DNA of 64,000 nucleotides, from NCBI GenBank assembly GCA_021298975.1, contig JAJTGC010000007.1:1-64000 (forward strand), given 5' to 3'. The notes beneath the pieces are model-generated. The model was not told the DNA's origin. It made no database searches and worked only from the letters and a program-made list of their open reading frames with translations. The translations under genes and the position numbers were made by a program. Origin of the DNA: Oxalobacteraceae bacterium. Its GTDB lineage: Bacteria > Pseudomonadota > Gammaproteobacteria > Burkholderiales > Burkholderiaceae_D. The stretch's first letter is position 1, and each line of letters opens with the position of its first letter. Below, piece by piece: positions 43,039 through 52,627 of the stretch.

Positions 43039-44049
43039 GTGACTCGATCAGATTTCCATCCCGAACAAAGCATGCTGCAAACCGACGCTCTGAAGCGTAC
43101 GACGACAGCGCATGAGATGAAGGGAAACACGACAAATTCACTCAGCCCTCAACATCAGGAGATGACCATGACATCAATACAAATTTCCGAGCCACGTCCC
43201 GGTACCACGAATGCCATTCAGCATACGGCATCAAGCGAAGCCGGCTGGCAACGGCAAGGAAAATTATGGTCGAATCTCAAAGAACTTTGCGATTTGCTCC
43301 GCATACCTGCAGCACCCTCTGTCAACGACGAAGAATTTCTTTTTCAGCACGTTCAATTCAAGACCGGACAACGCATACACACGATCGGCCAGCCGTTTGA
43401 TACCTTGTTCATCGTCCATTCAGGATTTCTTAAAACGGTGCTGATTGATGAGTATGGCAATGAGCAAGTACTCAGCTTCCCGATGAAAGGGGATCTTTTC
43501 GGCGTGGATGGCATACACACCAAGCGCTACTCGTCTGAAGCAGTTGCTTTGTCAAACTGCGATCTCATCCTCCTGCCATTCAAGAAATTCACTGCGCTGG
43601 GTCGGTCTTACATCGAGCTTGAGCATGCAATGTACAGCGTCATGAGCCGGGAACTGGTACGTGAACAGGCCATGGTCAGCATGCTCGGGGCACTGTCGGC
43701 CGAAGCGAGGGTGGCGCGCTTCCTGGTATCACTTTCGGAGCGCTTTGCCGAGATGGGTTATTCCAGCAAGCTGTTCAATCTGCGCATGACACGCCATGAA
43801 ATCGGCAGCTATCTCGGGTTGACGCTAGAGACAGTCAGCCGCACCCTGTCCGCGTTCAATGAAATCGGTTTGATCACAGTGGATCAACGCTCGATAGGTA
43901 TCAAGGACATCGATTCCCTGCGTACACTGCGTCGCCTACCGCCCTCCAGCTCGCGCTCCAAAGCAGCAGGAAAGCGCGCTCGTGAAGCGGCAGCACGAGC
44001 CGCAGGAACAGAAATCAGTAAAGAATGGAACCCGATCGCAGCGGTCTAG
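43039..44049 (+). CDS. Crp/Fnr family transcriptional regulator
   Basis: Cyclic-nucleotide-type fold 'FKTGQRIHTIGQPFDTLFIVHSGFLKTVLIDEYGNEQVLSFPMKGDLFGVDGI', HTH 'TRHEIGSYLGLTLETVSRTLSAFNEIGLI'; start may be internal (about 43168). Confidence 0.9.
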   Translation: MTRSDFHPEQSMLQTDALKRTTTAHEMKGNTTNSLSPQHQEMTMTSIQISEPRPGTTNAIQHTASSEAGWQRQGKLWSNLKELCDLLRIPAAPSVNDEEFLFQHVQFKTGQRIHTIGQPFDTLFIVHSGFLKTVLIDEYGNEQVLSFPMKGDLFGVDGIHTKRYSSEAVALSNCDLILLPFKKFTALGRSYIELEHAMYSVMSRELVREQAMVSMLGALSAEARVARFLVSLSERFAEMGYSSKLFNLRMTRHEIGSYLGLTLETVSRTLSAFNEIGLITVDQRSIGIKDIDSLRTLRRLPPSSSRSKAAGKRAREAAARAAGTEISKEWNPIAAV

Positions 44050-44108
44050 ATCCGACATCGGAACCACGGTAACGCGGTGATTTCTCAGTACGATGTGCCC
44101 AGAGATCA

Positions 44109-44164
44109 CTCAAGATACGCGATGCGTATATTGTTGCTCAAGGTATTCGATACGTATATTGTCG
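44109..44164. repeat. 28-bp imperfect tandem repeat, two copies
   Basis: ctcaagatacgcgatgcgtatattgttg / ctcaaggtattcgatacgtatattgtcg, 5 mismatches. Confidence 0.7.
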
Positions 44165-44194
44165 CTTGGGGAAGCACTGATCACGAGGCGCTGA

Positions 44195-44231
44195 CAAAAA
44201 TCGGATGGGTCCAATAAAGGAACCCATCCGA
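44195..44231 (-). terminator. Intrinsic terminator of the phasin gene
   Basis: Minus strand CTCGGATGGGTTCCTTTATTGGACCCATCCGATTTTTG. Confidence 0.75.
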
Positions 44232-44246
44232 GTTTCTGTCTTATCT

Positions 44247-44864
44247 TTATTTTTTCTTGCTCGCGGTCGCTCTTTTATGGGCATGTGGATGATCCTCTTC
44301 CTCGACCACGTGCTCAGCGGTTCTTGATACGGCATCGCGCGCATAATTTGCAGCGGATTCCACATTATTCCGCGCCACAGTCATATTTTGAGTCGCAAAA
44401 CGGCTCGCTTCCCGGAAAGCTTGTTCCCACACGCCCATCATGCCCGTAAACGGGTTGGCCATTGCATCGCCTGACTGCCTCAGCCCGGATGCTGCCTGAT
44501 GCTGAGCAGACTCGACCTGTTCCGCCGCCGTGTGACTAACGCGATCGATGTATTCACGCACAGACCGACCGAACTCTGTTTGCATTTCGACCAACGCCGC
44601 CACGATTTGCTGGTGGCAATGCATGGCTTTTTCTGGTCGGTGGGCAATCGCCTGTTGCAAGTCCGCCATTTTTGATGGGTCACGCATGTTCGCAATCGCA
44701 CGCACCAGCTTGAGCTGACTGTCAACTGCCTGATGCGTGACGTCCAGCACGGCCCTATCAATTTTTTCAGTCCCGGAAAATACAACATCGGCCAGTTGTA
44801 TCGATGCATCCAGTTGGTACTGAACCATATCAACCACTGGATTGTGCTGCTGTGTTTTATGCAT
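44247..44864 (-). CDS. Phasin family protein
   Basis: Amphipathic helical sequence; 'FTGMMGVWEQAFREASRFATQNMTVARNNVESAANYARDAVSR'; basic C-terminal tail. Confidence 0.8.
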   Translation of the reverse strand: MHKTQQHNPVVDMVQYQLDASIQLADVVFSGTEKIDRAVLDVTHQAVDSQLKLVRAIANMRDPSKMADLQQAIAHRPEKAMHCHQQIVAALVEMQTEFGRSVREYIDRVSHTAAEQVESAQHQAASGLRQSGDAMANPFTGMMGVWEQAFREASRFATQNMTVARNNVESAANYARDAVSRTAEHVVEEEDHPHAHKRATASKKK

Positions 44865-45258
44865 TATGGCTCCTTGAGATCAATGGAGAATCAGAAAAAA
44901 ACGGTACTCACGATCACGCCAGCGAGCACCTGACGCGCACCGGAAAGACGCAAAAACGCCGATGTAAAAACACGAAGGGAATGCCGATCGCTGCCGAGAC
45001 CCGCTTGATTCAGTTTGTCATTCAACGATGACACGGCTTTGAGAAATCACAAATACCCATCATCACAACTCTGACCCCAGCGGGATTGATGTGGCTGGCA
45101 CGACTTGCTGGCCAAATGCCGCTATGCTGCGGCGGGGCAGATTGTTTTGCGCATACGCAAAGAAGAGGGAGAGCGCAGGTATAATTACGGCCGGCAAGCG
45201 CGGTCTTGCCCCGACTCCTCCGGTACCGGACGAGCGGTCGTTACAAGCCCGGGACTGT

Positions 45259-46032
45259 ATGTCAAAGAACCAAGCCAGGAAGCCGCTGGAAATCAAGATA
45301 TCCACGGTGGTCGCTGTTGCTGCCCTCATAGGCGACACCGACTACGACAAACTGTCTTCAGCGTTAGCGCATCTGACCGCCGGAGCGCCCGATTACTTCG
45401 AAGATGAATTCACCCTGCTTGACTTTGCGCCCGCAGCGCCGCTGCCGGCGCCGGGACAGATCGATTGGCTACGATTGATTGCGCTTTTCAAGTCGCATCG
45501 TCTGAATCCGGTTGCCGTTCGCAATGTACCCGCCAGCCTTGAAGATGAAATCCGTACGCATGGCCTGAGTATCGATCGTGTGGATACCTCACGACAGTTT
45601 GAGCTGACACCACCGCCCTCGCCGCCTCAATCCGAACCCGCCAGAGAAGAAAAAGCCAAGCCAGCGTCTGAGGCGGTAACCGCAGCCCCGCCCGTCAGCA
45701 CGATGGTGGTCGATACACCCGTGCGGGGCGGACAGCGCATTTATGCGCGCGGCTGCGATCTCGTGGTGACTGCTGCGGTCAATGCCGGGTCAGAAGTCAT
45801 CGCTGATGGCAGCATTCATGTCTATGCACCGCTCCGTGGCCGGGCACTGGCTGGCGCTGCCGGTAACGCGCAGGCCCGTATTTTTTCGTTGTCCATGGAA
45901 GCCGCGTTGGTCTCCATCGCCGGCGTGTACCGCACTTTCGATGAGGGCTGGCCCAAGGAACTGTCCGGCAAGGCCGTGCAGATCCGACTGCGAGACGAGC
46001 ATCTCGATATGGTGCCCATTGAAGTGAAATGA
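45259..46032 (+). CDS. minC: Septum site-determining protein MinC
   Basis: 'VVDTPVRGGQRIYARGCDLVVTAAVNAGSEVIADGSIHVYAPLRGRALAGAAGN'. Confidence 0.97.
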   Translation: MSKNQARKPLEIKISTVVAVAALIGDTDYDKLSSALAHLTAGAPDYFEDEFTLLDFAPAAPLPAPGQIDWLRLIALFKSHRLNPVAVRNVPASLEDEIRTHGLSIDRVDTSRQFELTPPPSPPQSEPAREEKAKPASEAVTAAPPVSTMVVDTPVRGGQRIYARGCDLVVTAAVNAGSEVIADGSIHVYAPLRGRALAGAAGNAQARIFSLSMEAALVSIAGVYRTFDEGWPKELSGKAVQIRLRDEHLDMVPIEVK

Positions 46033-46072
46033 TTTTTTATCTGATGGTGCTTCCTCAGCAAAGGAGTTTTTT

Positions 46073-46746
46073 GTGACAAAAATAATCGTTGTAACCTCCG
46101 GTAAGGGGGGCGTCGGCAAAACCACCTCCAGCGCCAGCTTCGCATCCGGCCTTGCATTGCGCGGGCATAAGACTGCCGTCATCGATTTCGATGTCGGCCT
46201 GCGCAATCTGGACCTGATCATGGGCTGCGAGCGCCGCGTGGTGTACGACATGATTAATGTGATCAACCGCGAAGCCACGCTGACCCAGGCGCTGATCAAG
46301 GACAAGCACTGCGATAACTTGTACGTACTGCCTGCCTCGCAGACACGCGACAAGGATGCGCTTACCGAAGATGGTGTGGAGCGCATCCTTGACGAACTTC
46401 GCGCCTCCGGTTTTGAATACATCGTCTGCGATTCACCCGCCGGTATCGAACGCGGTGCGGTCATGGCGCTGACATTTGCCGATGAAGCCATCATCGTCAC
46501 CAATCCTGAAGTCTCCTCGGTGCGAGACTCGGATCGTATTCTTGGCATTATTCAGGCAAAGTCGCGGCGCGCGCAAACCGGTGATGAACCTCGAATCAGG
46601 GCAATCCCGCAATCCATATTGACGGCAGCGAAGTATCCGAGGCTTACAAAGATGTCGTTGCCCGCTTCCTCGGTGAAGAGCGAGCCCTGCGATTCGCGGA
46701 TTATGAAAAGCCCGGAATTTTGTCTCGTCTCTTTGGAGGCAAGTGA
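46073..46746 (+). pseudogene. minD: MinD with apparent internal deletion and frameshift
   Basis: Frame 1 MinD to 'DSDRILGIIQAKSRRAQTGDE' (46590), then the MinD C-terminus in a different frame 'SNQGNPAIHIDGSEVSEAYKDVVARFLGEERALRFADYEKPGILSRLFGGK*' (46591-46746); about 47-48 residues missing between. Confidence 0.85.
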
Positions 46747-46748
46747 TC

Positions 46749-47015
46749 ATGTCACTACTCTCCTTCTTTTTCAAAAACGAAAAAAAATCTTCGGCGACGT
46801 CTGCCAGGGAACGCCTGCAAATCATCATCGCGCATGAGCACAACCTCAACAGTGGACCCGAGTTTTTGCCGGCGCTGCACCGGGAACTGATTAGTGTCAT
46901 TTCCAAATATGTAAACATTAATCCGGAAGACGTGAAGATTTCACTGGACCGACAGGGCAACCTTGAGGTGCTGGATGTGAACGTCGTATTGCCGGATGCC
47001 CGCCCCGCGCGCTAA
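46749..47015 (+). CDS. minE: Cell division topological specificity factor MinE
   Basis: 'MSLLSFFFKNEKKSSATSARERLQIIIAHEHN', 'YVNINPEDVKISLDRQGNLEVLDVNVVLP'. Confidence 0.96.
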   Translation: MSLLSFFFKNEKKSSATSARERLQIIIAHEHNLNSGPEFLPALHRELISVISKYVNINPEDVKISLDRQGNLEVLDVNVVLPDARPAR

Positions 47016-47829
47016 GTCAGGCATTTCTCCACTGCTGCACGGCGTCGATTTCACATCGGCGCCACGCCGCAGCAAAGGCATCACGATTGCGTCAGGTCAT
47101 CTCGTCGGACACAGCTTTACGCTCAGTGGCCTGACAACCTTGCATGATTTTGACCAGTTTTCAGCGTGGCTGCGGCAGCCTGGCCCGTGGCTGGCGGGAT
47201 TTGATTTTCCGTTTTCTTTTCCACGCGAGCTGATCGTACAGCTCGGCTGGCCGACAGCGTGGGCCGATCTCATTGAGCTCATCGCCACACGCACCCGCAG
47301 TGAATTGCGAGAAACCTTCAAAGCAGTTTGCGACGCCCGGCCGGTCGGCAGCAAGTTCATTCACCGCGCCACTGACCTGATATCCGGCTCGTCATCATCA
47401 ATGAAATGGGTCAATCCACCCGTTGCTTACATGTTGCATGCGGGTGCCCCCATGTTGCTGGCGGCAGGCGTGTCAATTCCCTTCATGCACGACGCCGATC
47501 CGGATCGGATTGCGCTGGAGGCCTACCCCGGCATGGTCGCTCGAGCGATCACCCGGGCGTCCTACAAAAACGATGCACGTGCGATGCAGACACCGGAACG
47601 CCGCGCAGCGCGACTCGCCATTATCAAAGCGCTCGAGCAAGGTGATTATCCGCAGGGAATCGCACTGGATGCAGGAAAACACCGTCGAGCGCTGCTCGAC
47701 GACGGCAGCGGCGATTTACTGGACGCGGTAGTGTGCGCGCTGCTCGCCGCGTGGGGATGGCAGCGCCGCGCTACTGGCTACGGTCTGCCGCCCCATGATG
47801 CACTGGAAGGATGGATCGTCGGCGCCTGA
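46996..47829 (+). CDS. DUF429-like protein
   Basis: 'HGVDFTSAPRRSKGITIASG', 'WLAGFDFPFSFPRELI', 'LEAYPGMVARAI', 'DLLDAVVCALLAAW'; overlaps minE 3' end. Confidence 0.8.
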   Translation: MPAPRAKSGISPLLHGVDFTSAPRRSKGITIASGHLVGHSFTLSGLTTLHDFDQFSAWLRQPGPWLAGFDFPFSFPRELIVQLGWPTAWADLIELIATRTRSELRETFKAVCDARPVGSKFIHRATDLISGSSSSMKWVNPPVAYMLHAGAPMLLAAGVSIPFMHDADPDRIALEAYPGMVARAITRASYKNDARAMQTPERRAARLAIIKALEQGDYPQGIALDAGKHRRALLDDGSGDLLDAVVCALLAAWGWQRRATGYGLPPHDALEGWIVGA

Positions 47830-47955
47830 CCAAGCGCCAGTCTCGTTAGTCGTTGGCAAGGCGAACCGACGAAGACAGCACAGCTCATAAGGCAAGGCGG
47901 TGCACCGCCGCCGGCCGCCTAACGCGACAGGCGCTGAACCTGTGCAGCTTGGCGC

Positions 47956-49938
47956 TCAGGCTGTCTTGCGCTGTGCTGCAAAGGCGGAGTACCACTGCAG
48001 ACACCCGGGATTGCTCATCGCATCCGGATTCGCCACTTTCTCCAGCGGCATACCCAACAGCAGTTTCTTGATCGGCAGCTCCATCTTTTTACCTGTCAGT
48101 GTCCGTGGAACCTCGGCCACTGCATAGATATCGTTCGGCACATGCCGGCCCGAGAGTTGGGTACGAATTTTTTCGCGGATGCGCTGATCCAGCGCCTCAT
48201 CGAACACCACACCTTCACGCAACACCACAAACAGAGGCATCCAGGATTCGCGGCCGAGATATTCCAGATCGACGACCATGCTGTCGAGGATCTCGGGAAG
48301 ATCTTCGACCACGCGATAGATTTCTGCCGTGCCCATGCGGATACCATGACGATTGATCGTCGCATCAGAACGTCCATAAATCACCGCACCACCACGCGGT
48401 GTGATGCGTATCCAGTCGCCATGCCGCCACAGGCCGGTGTAATGCTCGAAATAACTCTCCAGATAGCGCTTGTCGCCCGCATCATTCCAGAAATACAGTG
48501 GCATGGAGGGCATGGGCTCGGTCACGACCAGCTCGCCAACTGCATCGATCAGTGACTCACCGTGATCATCAAGCGCATGCACGGCCACGCCCAATGTGCG
48601 GCATTGCATCTCGCCCGCATAGAGCGGCAAAATCGGACAGGAACCTACAAAGGCCGCAGCGATATCGGTGCCGCCACTGATCGAGGCCAGCATGATGTCC
48701 TGCTTCACATGCTGATAAACCCATTGATAGGCTTCGGTGACCAGTGGTGAACCGGTCGCACCGACGGTTTTGAGATGGGAAAGATTGAATTGCTTGCCCG
48801 GCTCGATCCCGGATTTCATGCAGTTGGAAAAATAAGCCGCGCCGATGCCGAAAAAAGTCAGCTGCATTTCATCCGCAAAACGCCACAGGCGGTTCATGTC
48901 GGGATAACCCGGATTGCCATCGTAGAGACAAATGGTTGAGCCCACCATCCAGCCGGTGACCTGCGAGTTCCACATGATCCAGCCGGTGGTGGAAAACCAC
49001 AGAAAGCGGTCATCCTCGCCGAGATCCAGATGCAAGACATGGGCTTTGAGCGTTTCGATCAGGGTGCCGCCATGACCATGCACGATAGGCTTGGGCATCC
49101 CCGTGGTTCCTGATGAATAGACAATCCACAGGGGGTGATTGAAGGGCAGCTGCTCGAATTGCATCTCGCCGCCTGTGGGATGCGCCAGCAGCGTATTCCA
49201 GGTGGTGACGCCAGGCAGTGTGGCTGCCGGATTCAGATACGGGAACAGAATGGTGTGCTCGAGCGTCTTGAGCTCGGTGCGCATGGTCTCGACCACTTCC
49301 ATGCGATTGAAATCCTTGCCGCCGTAGCGATAACCATCGACGGCGATCAGGACCTTGGGATCAATTTGACGGAAGCGATCCAGCACGCTGGCGCTACCCA
49401 TGTCGGGCGAGCAGGATGACCAGACCGCGCCAATACTTGCGCACGCATAAAAAGCGATAGCGGCCTCAGGCGTGTTGGGCAGATAAGCCACCACACGATC
49501 GCCCGGCACCACACCCATGCCGCGCAGGGCGCTCGCCACAGCTGTCACCTGCTCGCGCACCTCGCGCCAACTCAGCGTCACCCGCGCACGCACCTCGGAC
49601 TCGGCCACCACGGCGACTTTGTCTGCACTTGAGCCGGCTGTATTGAAGCGGAAGAGCTGCTCGGCAAAATTCAGGCGACTGCCAGTAAACCATTCCGCGC
49701 CCGGCATCGCATGGGTGGATAAAATTTCCTGGAAGGGTGTGGAGCTCTTGATATCAAAGTAAATCCAGATCAGGGACCAGAAGCGCTCAAGATCATCCAC
49801 TGACCACTCCCACAGCGCCTCGTAATCGGAAAATTTCAGGCCGTGCTCAGTGGCCAGCCATTGCATGAAGTGGGTCAGCCGACTGCTCGCAATGCGCTCG
49901 GCGCTGGGTGTCCACAAAAGCGGGTGGTCGTCCACCAT
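47956..49938 (-). CDS. Acetoacetate--CoA ligase
   Basis: 'WIVYSSGTTGMPKPIVHGHGGTLIETLKAHVLHLDLGEDDRF', 'FLWFSTTGWIMWNSQVTG', C-terminal 'RTLTGKKMELPIKKLL'. Confidence 0.95.
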   Translation of the reverse strand: MVDDHPLLWTPSAERIASSRLTHFMQWLATEHGLKFSDYEALWEWSVDDLERFWSLIWIYFDIKSSTPFQEILSTHAMPGAEWFTGSRLNFAEQLFRFNTAGSSADKVAVVAESEVRARVTLSWREVREQVTAVASALRGMGVVPGDRVVAYLPNTPEAAIAFYACASIGAVWSSCSPDMGSASVLDRFRQIDPKVLIAVDGYRYGGKDFNRMEVVETMRTELKTLEHTILFPYLNPAATLPGVTTWNTLLAHPTGGEMQFEQLPFNHPLWIVYSSGTTGMPKPIVHGHGGTLIETLKAHVLHLDLGEDDRFLWFSTTGWIMWNSQVTGWMVGSTICLYDGNPGYPDMNRLWRFADEMQLTFFGIGAAYFSNCMKSGIEPGKQFNLSHLKTVGATGSPLVTEAYQWVYQHVKQDIMLASISGGTDIAAAFVGSCPILPLYAGEMQCRTLGVAVHALDDHGESLIDAVGELVVTEPMPSMPLYFWNDAGDKRYLESYFEHYTGLWRHGDWIRITPRGGAVIYGRSDATINRHGIRMGTAEIYRVVEDLPEILDSMVVDLEYLGRESWMPLFVVLREGVVFDEALDQRIREKIRTQLSGRHVPNDIYAVAEVPRTLTGKKMELPIKKLLLGMPLEKVANPDAMSNPGCLQWYSAFAAQRKTA

Positions 49939-50044
49939 ACCTGTCTCCCTGTTGTTTTTGTTAATAGCTTGCGCATCATAATGCAAACCACGCACAGGGA
50001 GAACCGAACGACGGACGAACCTTCCCGACGAGACAACTTGAACG

Positions 50045-50377
50045 TCAGTGCACCTGATGCTTCAGCTGAGAGAGTTCCTGATGCGCTTTTATGACGGCAT
50101 CCTTGACCTTCTGGTCGACATTGACAGCACTCTCGCATGCGGTCTTGGCCTGATCGCCCAGTTGCTCCAGCTCATCGACACATTGACGTATTGAAGCTTC
50201 ATCTGAGGACTGCTGCAATGTTTGTGTGGCCTGATCGGATCGCTGATCCCATTGCGCAATGCTGCTCTTGATATTGCTCGGTATGCTGTCACCTGCACTG
50301 TCGCAGGCCTGACAGGCTTGATGAATCGTCTGCTTGATCTGATTCACACGCTGTTGTACTTCATTGGCTTGCATCAT
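50045..50377 (-). CDS. Helical four-cysteine hypothetical protein
   Basis: 110 aa, predominantly helical, CQAC motif plus two further Cys. Confidence 0.6.
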   Translation of the reverse strand: MMQANEVQQRVNQIKQTIHQACQACDSAGDSIPSNIKSSIAQWDQRSDQATQTLQQSSDEASIRQCVDELEQLGDQAKTACESAVNVDQKVKDAVIKAHQELSQLKHQVH

Positions 50378-50461
50378 GATCGCACTCCTGTGTTTGTTTT
50401 AGCCGGAGAATCCGACTTTGCTTTGAATAACCGGCAGTCGCCGAAGTTCCTTCAGCCCGTC

Positions 50462-51610
50462 TCAGTGCAGAACCGTCCCGCCGCTGACACCCCCGGGTTC
50501 ACTGCGCACAGGCAAGCCGCGTTCGATGAACGCCTTCATGCGGTGCAAATCATCCTCCAGCACGCGCTCGGTATCGGCACTACCCAACACCGCCGGCAAC
50601 TTGCCTGGCGCGCCGGTCGGCGGATGCCAGAACAGGCGCACAGTGGCACGGGTACCCTCGCCGGCCGGCGCCAGCAGCACAACGCCTTCATGGTCGACAC
50701 TGGCATTGGGCTCGCTGCGCCAGGCCAAACGATGCGGGCGCTCCGATACCGTCAGCACCGAGTCCCATTCCACATCCTGACCTTCAGTCCCTTGCACAAT
50801 CCAATGCGAGCGGTTCTGCCCCAGATCCCGCACCTCGGTGACCTGTGACATGAAATGCGGGAAGTTTTCATAGCGACTCCAAACATCGAACACCACGTCG
50901 GGCGCAGCAGCAATGTCAATCGTGCGCTCGGCCTCATAGCCCGAGGCAGCATGGCTACCGAGCCTGCCGCTGACGGGACGCGCATCGCCACGCGAGATCC
51001 ATCCAAGACCTGTCGCAGCGGCCAGCAGGCTCAGTGGCTGGCGGCGCGTCAGCGCATACCAGGTCAGGAAACCCGCACCTGCGGCAACGGCCATCCACAG
51101 CGGACTGCGCATTCCGAACGACGACCTGGTTTGCGCCGGCGTCGGGAGCGGGCCGGTCACCGACTCGACACCAGGAATGGCGGCCACCAACCGGAGAACT
51201 TTTTCCAGCTCGTCCCCGTCCAGATTGCCGGACAGCGTTACGGTTCCCTGGTGCGCATGAACTTCCACATCACGCATGTGCGACATGGCACGACCCAGAC
51301 GGGAACGCACCCGAGCTTCCAGGACGTGATCGTCAATCGGTTTCGCCTGCCGCGGCGCAAGCAGTCGCATCGCGTTCGCTTGCAAGCCGGACCAGCGGTT
51401 ATGCGCATCATGCAAGGTCTGATCCATCAACCGAGAGGTGGCGTGCGTTACATGAGTGAATTTGTCCTGTAACAGCGCTCTGCGCCGTCGCCCCTGAACA
51501 GGGTCGGCCATATACATGGCAAGTGCGCCAAGCGCGACGCCTCCCATCCAGGTCAGCCAGGGTCTCTCGGTACTGCGCTTCTGATATTCCACATTGCTCT
51601 CCTTAAGCAT
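50462..51610 (-). CDS. BON-domain / SRPBCC (cyclase/dehydrase-like) fusion protein with TM segments
   Basis: BON-like 'VRSRLGRAMSHMRDVEVHAHQGTVTLSGNLDGDELEKVLRLVAAIPGVESV', SRPBCC-like 'TIDIAAAPDVVFDVWSRYENFPHFMSQVTEVRDLG'. Confidence 0.82.
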   Translation of the reverse strand: MLKESNVEYQKRSTERPWLTWMGGVALGALAMYMADPVQGRRRRALLQDKFTHVTHATSRLMDQTLHDAHNRWSGLQANAMRLLAPRQAKPIDDHVLEARVRSRLGRAMSHMRDVEVHAHQGTVTLSGNLDGDELEKVLRLVAAIPGVESVTGPLPTPAQTRSSFGMRSPLWMAVAAGAGFLTWYALTRRQPLSLLAAATGLGWISRGDARPVSGRLGSHAASGYEAERTIDIAAAPDVVFDVWSRYENFPHFMSQVTEVRDLGQNRSHWIVQGTEGQDVEWDSVLTVSERPHRLAWRSEPNASVDHEGVVLLAPAGEGTRATVRLFWHPPTGAPGKLPAVLGSADTERVLEDDLHRMKAFIERGLPVRSEPGGVSGGTVLH

Positions 51611-51839
51611 TCACAGGGGATCACCACCTCACAACACGACAAAGGTGCAAGCACCGTGCCGGCCTTCCTCGGTCGCAAATTTCTGCCTTCTCTCGATCCA
51701 CGCCTTTTTTGACTCTGGCGGACACGGAAAGCTCAAAGTTTCATTGGAGTAAACTTTCCCTTTGGCATCTTCGGCAAGCGACCGGAACTTCGGTTGATCG
51801 TCCCATTCGAACCAGCAAGACCGGCGCACTACCCTTTCC

Positions 51840-52619
51840 ATGAAAAACCTGCTGACTGCCTTTCTGCTGCTCTTGTTCAGTGCTGCTTCCACTGCGCAGA
51901 CCACCGCTTGTCTGGAACATTTTGCCAACAAGGCCGCACCTGAGCTCACGCGACCTGCGCTGCAAAAGCAAACCATCGGTTTGTGTTTCGAAGCGTTTGC
52001 ACTCATGCATTCGGGTGTATCGCGCACCCCCTTGTGGGTCGCAGAGAAGCTCACGCGTGAGAGCCTGATCCGCGCAAAAAGTGTCAAACGCGACGACAAT
52101 TTTCACGCTGAAACAACGCTACCGCCGCAAGACCGTGCCGAGCTGCACGACTACGCGCGCTCGGGATTTGATCGCGGTCACATGGCGCCCGCGGCAGACA
52201 TGCCCACCCTGAATGCGCAGCATGAAAGCTTCTCACTGGCCAATATCGTTCCTCAACAGCGGCAAAACAATCAGATCCTGTGGGCGGCAATTGAAGGTGC
52301 CACGCGGCACATGACCAACCAGCGCGGCGCGTTGTATGTGATGACGGGGCCCATTTTTGAAGGCGAGAAAATTGAGCGTATCAATGGGCGGGTTTTCGTG
52401 CCCACCCACATTTACAAGGCGGTCTACGATCCGGTAAAAAAAGAAGGCGCTGCCTGGATTACGCCCAATACCGGAGAAAATACCTTTGAAGTCGTTTCCA
52501 TCACCGAGCTGGAAAAGCGTATCCGCATCAATCTTTTTCCCGGCATACCCGCCGAAGTGAAAGATAAAATCGCCGCATTGCCCGAACCACGCCTGCGCCA
52601 ACGCCAACGCAATCCCTGA
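51840..52619 (+). CDS. Secreted DNA/RNA non-specific endonuclease
   Basis: Signal peptide; 'SGFDRGHMAPAADM' catalytic motif, 'NIVPQQRQNNQILWAAIE'. Confidence 0.94.
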   Translation: MKNLLTAFLLLLFSAASTAQTTACLEHFANKAAPELTRPALQKQTIGLCFEAFALMHSGVSRTPLWVAEKLTRESLIRAKSVKRDDNFHAETTLPPQDRAELHDYARSGFDRGHMAPAADMPTLNAQHESFSLANIVPQQRQNNQILWAAIEGATRHMTNQRGALYVMTGPIFEGEKIERINGRVFVPTHIYKAVYDPVKKEGAAWITPNTGENTFEVVSITELEKRIRINLFPGIPAEVKDKIAALPEPRLRQRQRNP

Positions 52620-52627
52620 GAGGCCCC

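Noticed and set aside
46560-46620. Programmed ribosomal frameshift in minD
   Set aside because: A frameshift alone would not restore the ~47 missing residues, and no slippery heptamer is evident; deletion or assembly error fits better
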